A stretch of DNA of 36,501 bases, taken from the NCBI GenBank assembly GCA_018064725.1, contig JAGHUQ010000139.1:1-36501 (forward strand), in the 5' to 3' direction. Below, in pieces: positions 32,506 through 36,501 of this stretch. The first letter of the stretch is position 1, and every line of letters begins with the position of its first letter. Made by a program: the position numbers and the translations under genes. The notes under the pieces were generated by a model. That model worked only from the letters and a program-made list of their open reading frames with translations, was not told the DNA's origin and ran no database searches. Source of the stretch: Candidatus Cryptobacteroides caccocaballi (GTDB lineage Bacteria; Bacteroidota; Bacteroidia; Bacteroidales; UBA932).

Positions 32506-32588
32506 CTTCATTTCTGCACAATTTTCCTCTAGATTGACCAAAGAGGTAACACCTTGTAGAGATGAGAAAGCTTTTTTTGTGCCGGAGA

Positions 32589-32619
32589 CTTGACAAGATT
32601 TGTCGAGTTATTATATTTG
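32589..32619 (+). promoter_or_regulatory. Promoter of the 54-aa lipoprotein gene
   Basis: CTTG at 32589-32592, a 19-nt spacer and TATATTTG at 32612-32619 (perfect TAnnTTTG). An imperfect palindrome, CTTGACA-N5-TGTCGAG (32589-32607), overlaps the -33 box and spacer. Confidence 0.65.
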
Positions 32620-32673
32620 CATAAACAGATTCAGTTATACCCAATTAATTATTCACACAACAAATTACTCAAG

Positions 32674-32838
32674 ATGAAAAAGTTGATTCTTGTTGCTACT
32701 TTCGTAGCTGCGATGCTCCTTTCAGCATCATGTACAAAGGAAACCCCTTACAATAGTGTTCCAATCGATGAGATTCCTCTCAAGGCAGCTCCTATCGATA
32801 TCATCCCTAACGTTCCAGATCCAGAGATTCCGCTCTAG
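32674..32838 (+). CDS. Very small Pro-rich lipoprotein
   Basis: A 54-aa product: a lipoprotein signal (MKKLILVATFVAAMLLSASC, Cys20) and a mature part of only 35 residues, rich in Pro, Ile and Asp with a repeated motif (VPIDEIPL, APIDIIP, DPEIPL). It would be a short lipid-anchored peptide in the envelope. It has its own promoter and a perfect 15-bp terminator, so it looks like an independent, well-expressed gene. The frame is open farther upstream, but the signal peptide and promoter fix the start at 32674. Its place between two histidine kinases suggests a signalling or envelope-stress link; function is unknown. Confidence 0.8.
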   Translation: MKKLILVATFVAAMLLSASCTKETPYNSVPIDEIPLKAAPIDIIPNVPDPEIPL

Positions 32839-32860
32839 TAGACTGATCAGGTGCCTATAA

Positions 32861-32896
32861 TAAAGAGACGATGACGGTAAGGTCATCGTCTCTTTA
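32861..32896. terminator. Bidirectional terminator with a perfect 15-bp stem
   Basis: TAAAGAGACGATGAC (32861-32875) pairs perfectly with 32882-32896 around a 6-nt loop, with A/T-rich ends on both sides. It serves the lipoprotein gene (plus) and the convergent kinase (minus). Confidence 0.88.
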
Positions 32897-32913
32897 TTGT
32901 TACAAATGGATGT

Positions 32914-34860
32914 CTAACCTATGATGGTGTTGTCGTTCGTCCCGTTTGGGTTCTGTCTGTCCGGAATAGTGAACGTGAATCTTGCTCCGTTCTTGTAGCT
33001 GGTGTCAAGCTTGACCTCGCCTTCCAGCTTTTCCGCTATTATACTGCATATGTTCAGACCAAGACCGTTGCCTTGTGTGAAGTTGTCCAGCTGGGTGAAT
33101 CTCTTGAAGATGAATTCAGCCTTTTCTGGCGGTACTCCGGTTCCGGTATCGGTCACGGAGAATGTTACCATTCCAGGATTTTCCTTGAGTGATACCCTGA
33201 GGACGATTTCGCCTGCGGTCGTGTGTTTGCAGGCGTTGGTGAGGAAGTTTATGATGACCTGCTGGACGCGGCGTCCGTCCGTATAGACGATATACCTGTC
33301 GTCGACCTCACATTCCAATCTGAGGTCGACTCCTGCAGGAACCCTGTAAGTCACGGTATTTATCGCCCTCTCGCATATTCCCATGACCATTTCATCTCCG
33401 AGATTGATCTTGTATATACCGCCATCGATGTCCGAAAGATTGAGAATGTCGTCGATGAGCATGGTCAACATGTTCGAATTGTTGATGATATGCTTGCCGT
33501 ATTCCTGCTTCTCCTCCTCGGTGATCATGCCGTCCGGCAGACTCAGAAGCTGAGAGAATCCGACTATTGAGTTCAGTGGTGTACGGATCTCATGGCTCAT
33601 GTTCTGCACAAAGGAAGTCTTTATGTCGTTGGCTTTCTTCAGTGCCTTGTTCTTGTACCATTGCCTGAGGAGCAGTATGCTGAGCAAGGTGATGACAGCC
33701 ACGAGGAACGAACCGAAGAGATATAGCGAATTCTTCTTTTCAAGTCTCGTGATCAGCTGTTCCTGCACGTTGACCCTGTTACGATAGTTGTTCACGTCGA
33801 ATCGTGCCGCCATCTCTATTATGTCGTGGTCCGAGTTGACGGTTCTGAGCGAATCCTCTATCCGGTTCAGCTGAAGGAGCTTGTCCAACGCTGTCGCGGA
33901 ATCTTTTTTCGCCAATGCGAACTGATATTCGTAATCGAGCCTTGCTCTCTTGTTCCGGAAAGTCCCGAGTATGCTGTCGACTACCTCCCATTGTCCGTCC
34001 ATCGCACTCCTGTAGAGGGTGATCATTCCCAGGGTGCCTTTAGGAATCTTGCTGCCCCTCCTTTCGTAGCAGTCATTCAATAGGGTGAGATATTTCTCGA
34101 AGCCCTCGCGGTCATTGTCTTTTGCGGCATAGTAGAGTCTCTCCCTGTAGATGAAAGTACTGTCGTCAGGATGTCTCATGTTTGCCTCTGCCAGATTGAG
34201 GTAGAAAGTGGCGGAGTCGGAACCTACCGGGAAGAAATCAGCCATGTTCTTGCACATGTTGCTCAATGACTTGTCGGGTAGGTCCTCAAGTACGAGGTCT
34301 ATTGCCTTTCTCAGGTATATCTTGGTGAATTCGTCGCTGTTCTTTGCCGTGGCGATCGTGATGAAGCATCGGTAGCAGAGGTAAAGTCCCTCGCTGTTGT
34401 TACGCTGCAGCGCGTCCGCATGCATTGAGTTCGTGAGCTCGAGAGCCCGCACTCCCATTTTCTTTGCGATGTGGTAGGTGATCTCATCGTAATAGGTATA
34501 AAAGAGGATGTCGTCGTAGCCCTGCTCCCTTGCGATAGCCCTGATCTCGTCTGAGTTCTCGGCCACCGCACTGATGTATCTGGTATTACCTGAACTGTTG
34601 CTGATTCTGCTGTAGTGCTTCACTCTATAGATGAGTCCGAGACACTTGAGGTAATCGTCCTTCTTCTCGTCTGCCTGTGCCAATATTTCGTTACAGAAGA
34701 TCAGACATGAGTCTTTCCCTACTAGCGGCTCGCCTTTCTCGCGGACCCATTCGTATTCCGGCCGGAGCTTGAGTACCGGCCGTGCCTGTTGTGCGTCGGC
34801 ATTTATAGACAAATGGATCGCCGACAGGATCACGAAACAGATGAAAACTTTTATTCTCAT
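32914..34860 (-). CDS. TPR-sensor histidine kinase
   Basis: A 648-aa kinase with the same plan as the one at 15405: signal peptide (about 1-24), periplasmic helical repeats (about 30-365), one membrane helix (about 377-398; LYLFGSFLVAVITLLSILLL), HisKA with His423 in FVQNMSHEIRTPLNS and HATPase_c with VIINFLTNACKHT, TDTGTGVP and GNGLGLNI. No receiver is attached. The start at 34860 gives the signal peptide; a longer in-frame start at 34944 would overlap the start of the divergent dehydrogenase gene. A weak CACTTTTG -7-like element lies at 34881-34888. It ends at the bidirectional terminator. Confidence 0.93.
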   Translation of the reverse strand: MRIKVFICFVILSAIHLSINADAQQARPVLKLRPEYEWVREKGEPLVGKDSCLIFCNEILAQADEKKDDYLKCLGLIYRVKHYSRISNSSGNTRYISAVAENSDEIRAIAREQGYDDILFYTYYDEITYHIAKKMGVRALELTNSMHADALQRNNSEGLYLCYRCFITIATAKNSDEFTKIYLRKAIDLVLEDLPDKSLSNMCKNMADFFPVGSDSATFYLNLAEANMRHPDDSTFIYRERLYYAAKDNDREGFEKYLTLLNDCYERRGSKIPKGTLGMITLYRSAMDGQWEVVDSILGTFRNKRARLDYEYQFALAKKDSATALDKLLQLNRIEDSLRTVNSDHDIIEMAARFDVNNYRNRVNVQEQLITRLEKKNSLYLFGSFLVAVITLLSILLLRQWYKNKALKKANDIKTSFVQNMSHEIRTPLNSIVGFSQLLSLPDGMITEEEKQEYGKHIINNSNMLTMLIDDILNLSDIDGGIYKINLGDEMVMGICERAINTVTYRVPAGVDLRLECEVDDRYIVYTDGRRVQQVIINFLTNACKHTTAGEIVLRVSLKENPGMVTFSVTDTGTGVPPEKAEFIFKRFTQLDNFTQGNGLGLNICSIIAEKLEGEVKLDTSYKNGARFTFTIPDRQNPNGTNDNTIIG

Positions 34861-34930
34861 GGTGCTGTGTGCGGATAGTGCAAAAGTGAGAAAAAATTGC
34901 GATATTTGGTCAATCTTAATCAACTTAATT

Positions 34931-36112
34931 ATGGTGGATTTCAAATATTATGCTCCTACCAGAGTGGAATTTGGCAGGAATACGGAAGATAAGCTTGCTG
35001 ATCTGGTAAAACAGTTCGGCGGCACCAAGGTTCTCGTCCACTATGGCGGACAGAGCGCAATCAAGTCAGGACTCCTCGCGAAGGTGGAATCTCAGCTCAA
35101 GGATGCCGGTATCGAATACGTGCTTCTCGGTGGCGTAGTTCCGAATCCGCGCCTTTCGAAGGTCCGCGAGGGTCTCGAAATCTGCCATCGTGAGGGAATA
35201 GACTTTCTCCTTGCAGTAGGAGGCGGTTCAGTCATCGACTCTTGCAAGGCCATTTCGGCAGGTTTCTATTACGACGGTGATGTCTGGACTCTTTACAAGC
35301 ATGAGGATCATGTGACCAAGTGCCTTCCTATCGGCTGTATTCTTACCATACCTGCAGCCGGCAGCGAGATGAGCGACGGCTCAGTGATCACCAATGAGGA
35401 CGGTGGGCTCAAGAAGGACTATTGCACAGACATATTCCGCTGCAAGTTCGCAATCATGAACCCTGAACTTACATACAGCCTTCCTGCATGGCAGACTGCC
35501 TGTGGTGCGGTGGATATCATGATGCATACCATGGAGCGTTACTTCTCCGTCAACGATGACATGGAGATCACCGATGCGATCGCAGAGGCTCTCCTCCGTA
35601 CCGTGAAGACTGAGGTCGCGAAGGTGCTCAAGAATCCTACAGACTATAATTCACGTGCACAGATCATGTGGGCAGGAAGCCTTGCACACAACGACCTTAC
35701 CGGTTGCGGTACTACCGGAGACTGGGCAACCCATTGTCTCGAGCATGAGCTCAGCGGAATGTTCGACGTGTCGCACGGTGCCGGTCTTGCAGCGATGTGG
35801 GGCAGCTGGGCGCGTTACGTCCGCGAGGAGAACATGAGCCGTTTCGCACGCTTCGCAGTCAATGTCATGGGAGTGGATCCCGGCGAGATGAGCTGTGAGG
35901 AGCTTGCCGAGGCCGGAATCCAGGCTATGGAGGCGTTCTACCACTCCATCGGCATGCCTACCAGCATCAAGGAACTCATAGGAAAGGACATCACAGACGA
36001 GCAGATCGAAGAGATGGCAGACAAGTGCAGCAACTACGGAAAGATAACCGTCGGTGCACTCAAGGTACTCAGCCGTGATGACATGGCTGCAATCTACAGG
36101 ATGGCAAGATAA
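34931..36112 (+). CDS. Iron-containing alcohol dehydrogenase (YqhD/BDH-like)
   Basis: A 393-aa NAD(P)H-dependent aldehyde or alcohol oxidoreductase. The N-terminal cofactor domain has FLLAVGGGSVIDSCKAIS. The C-terminal helical domain holds the metal ligands: Asp and His in GAVDIMMHTMERY, and two His in CLEHELSGMFDVSHGAGLA. Similarity to E. coli YqhD runs through the protein (PTRVEFG, GGVVPNPR, GCILTIPAAGSE, MWAGSLAHN), pointing to aldehyde reduction with NADPH. The start at 34931 gives the family N-terminus; an in-frame upstream start at 34769 would overlap the divergent kinase gene. A weak GATATTTG -7-like element lies at 34901. A Gfo/Idh/MocA gene follows after 24 nt. Confidence 0.94.
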   Translation: MVDFKYYAPTRVEFGRNTEDKLADLVKQFGGTKVLVHYGGQSAIKSGLLAKVESQLKDAGIEYVLLGGVVPNPRLSKVREGLEICHREGIDFLLAVGGGSVIDSCKAISAGFYYDGDVWTLYKHEDHVTKCLPIGCILTIPAAGSEMSDGSVITNEDGGLKKDYCTDIFRCKFAIMNPELTYSLPAWQTACGAVDIMMHTMERYFSVNDDMEITDAIAEALLRTVKTEVAKVLKNPTDYNSRAQIMWAGSLAHNDLTGCGTTGDWATHCLEHELSGMFDVSHGAGLAAMWGSWARYVREENMSRFARFAVNVMGVDPGEMSCEELAEAGIQAMEAFYHSIGMPTSIKELIGKDITDEQIEEMADKCSNYGKITVGALKVLSRDDMAAIYRMAR

Positions 36113-36136
36113 CTGATCTAAACATACACTTAAACC

Positions 36137-36501
36137 ATGAAAGTCGGTATCATAGGAGCTGGCTGGATCGCCGAAAGGATGGCGGTGGCCCTCAATGGCC
36201 TCAAGAGGCCGGATATTACATGCCATGCAATTGCATCGAGGAGCCTCGAGAAGGCTCAGGCATTCGCAAGGCAGTGGAATCTTCCGAAGGCTTATGGAAG
36301 CTATGAGGAGCTTGTGGCTGACCCTGAGATTGACCTCGTATACATTGCGACCCCTCATTCTCACCATTATCAGCACTCGGTGCTGGCAATCAATGCCGGT
36401 AAGGCAGTGCTCTGCGAGAAAGCATTCACTGCAAATGCCAGGGAGGCAGAGGCTCTCCTGAACCTCGCGCACGAGAAGGGTGTATTCATCACTGAGGCAA
36501 T
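36137..36501 (+). CDS. Gfo/Idh/MocA-family oxidoreductase, 5' part only
   Basis: The first 121 codons are present and the gene runs off the right edge. The Rossmann motif VGIIGAGWIAERMA (residues 3-16) binds NAD(P), and the family motif VYIATPHSHHYQHSVLAINAGKAVLCEKAF places the EK(P/A) lysine near residue 97. These enzymes oxidise or reduce sugars and related polyols. The substrate cannot be told from the N-terminal half. It probably shares an operon with the upstream dehydrogenase. Confidence 0.9.
   Translation, partial: MKVGIIGAGWIAERMAVALNGLKRPDITCHAIASRSLEKAQAFARQWNLPKAYGSYEELVADPEIDLVYIATPHSHHYQHSVLAINAGKAVLCEKAFTANAREAEALLNLAHEKGVFITEA

Noticed and set aside
34769..34930. An upstream start for the alcohol dehydrogenase
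   Set aside because: It would overlap the divergent kinase start. The family N-terminus begins at 34931.
1..36501. CRISPR arrays, tRNA or rRNA genes, insertion sequences, integrases, phage genes
   Set aside because: None was seen on reading the sequence. The few repeats are short and local, and no transposase or phage-like protein is encoded. Short or divergent tRNAs could be missed without a search tool.

Overview
The window looks like a chromosomal piece of a Bacteroidales bacterium, probably a gut or rumen type of roughly 50% G+C (placement is inference). Signs: 13 perfect copies of the Bacteroidetes -7 promoter element TAnnTTTG just upstream of genes, several with a CTTG or TTTG -33 box 19-20 nt away; a short RpoD-type primary sigma factor of 285 aa; almost no Shine-Dalgarno sequences; many lipoproteins and secreted hydrolases; and a TonB plug domain. 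No rRNA, tRNA, CRISPR array, insertion sequence or prophage was seen.

Layout. 1-6.5 kb: the 5' part of a DUF1593 lipoprotein gene diverges from glycerol kinase. Next come a secreted CE1-type esterase, a lysA-purU-exonuclease operon and a second secreted alpha/beta hydrolase. 6.6-10.5 kb: an unknown lipoprotein, a DUF6249/ECF sigma/membrane-protein operon with a possible self-recognised ECF promoter, a 50-aa gene, a small outer-membrane barrel and a YccF protein. 10.5-14.2 kb: a queuosine operon (YhhQ-type transporter and queC) behind a preQ1-I-like riboswitch, then a UvrD/PcrA helicase. 14.3-19.8 kb: rpoD, then a TPR-sensor histidine kinase, an FNT-like channel and a CotH-like lipoprotein. 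19.8-24.7 kb: a minus-strand operon of a 1280-aa GH3 glycosidase, a 182-aa secreted protein and an orphan TonB plug domain. 24.8-30.1 kb: a DUF1232 protein diverges from a membrane-tethered TPR-AraC regulator, which abuts a topB gene fused in frame to a cyclophilin, followed by an aldo/keto reductase. 30.2-34.9 kb: a signalling cluster of a receiver-only regulator, a DUF937-like protein, a PAS-type histidine kinase, a 54-aa lipoprotein and a convergent TPR histidine kinase. 34.9-36.5 kb: a YqhD-like alcohol dehydrogenase and the start of a Gfo/Idh/MocA oxidoreductase.

How it fits together. The GH3 enzyme and the two secreted esterases fit deconstruction of acylated plant xylan, but there is no SusC/SusD pair, so this is not a complete polysaccharide utilisation locus. 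The three histidine kinases share near-identical catalytic motifs and lack attached receivers; one unattached receiver lies among them. The observations most worth following up are the preQ1-like riboswitch, the topB-cyclophilin fusion, -7 elements placed 4-8 nt before start codons, the perfect 15-bp hairpin inside the last ECF-operon gene, the ECF-type promoter, and the direct repeats in front of the 50-aa gene.
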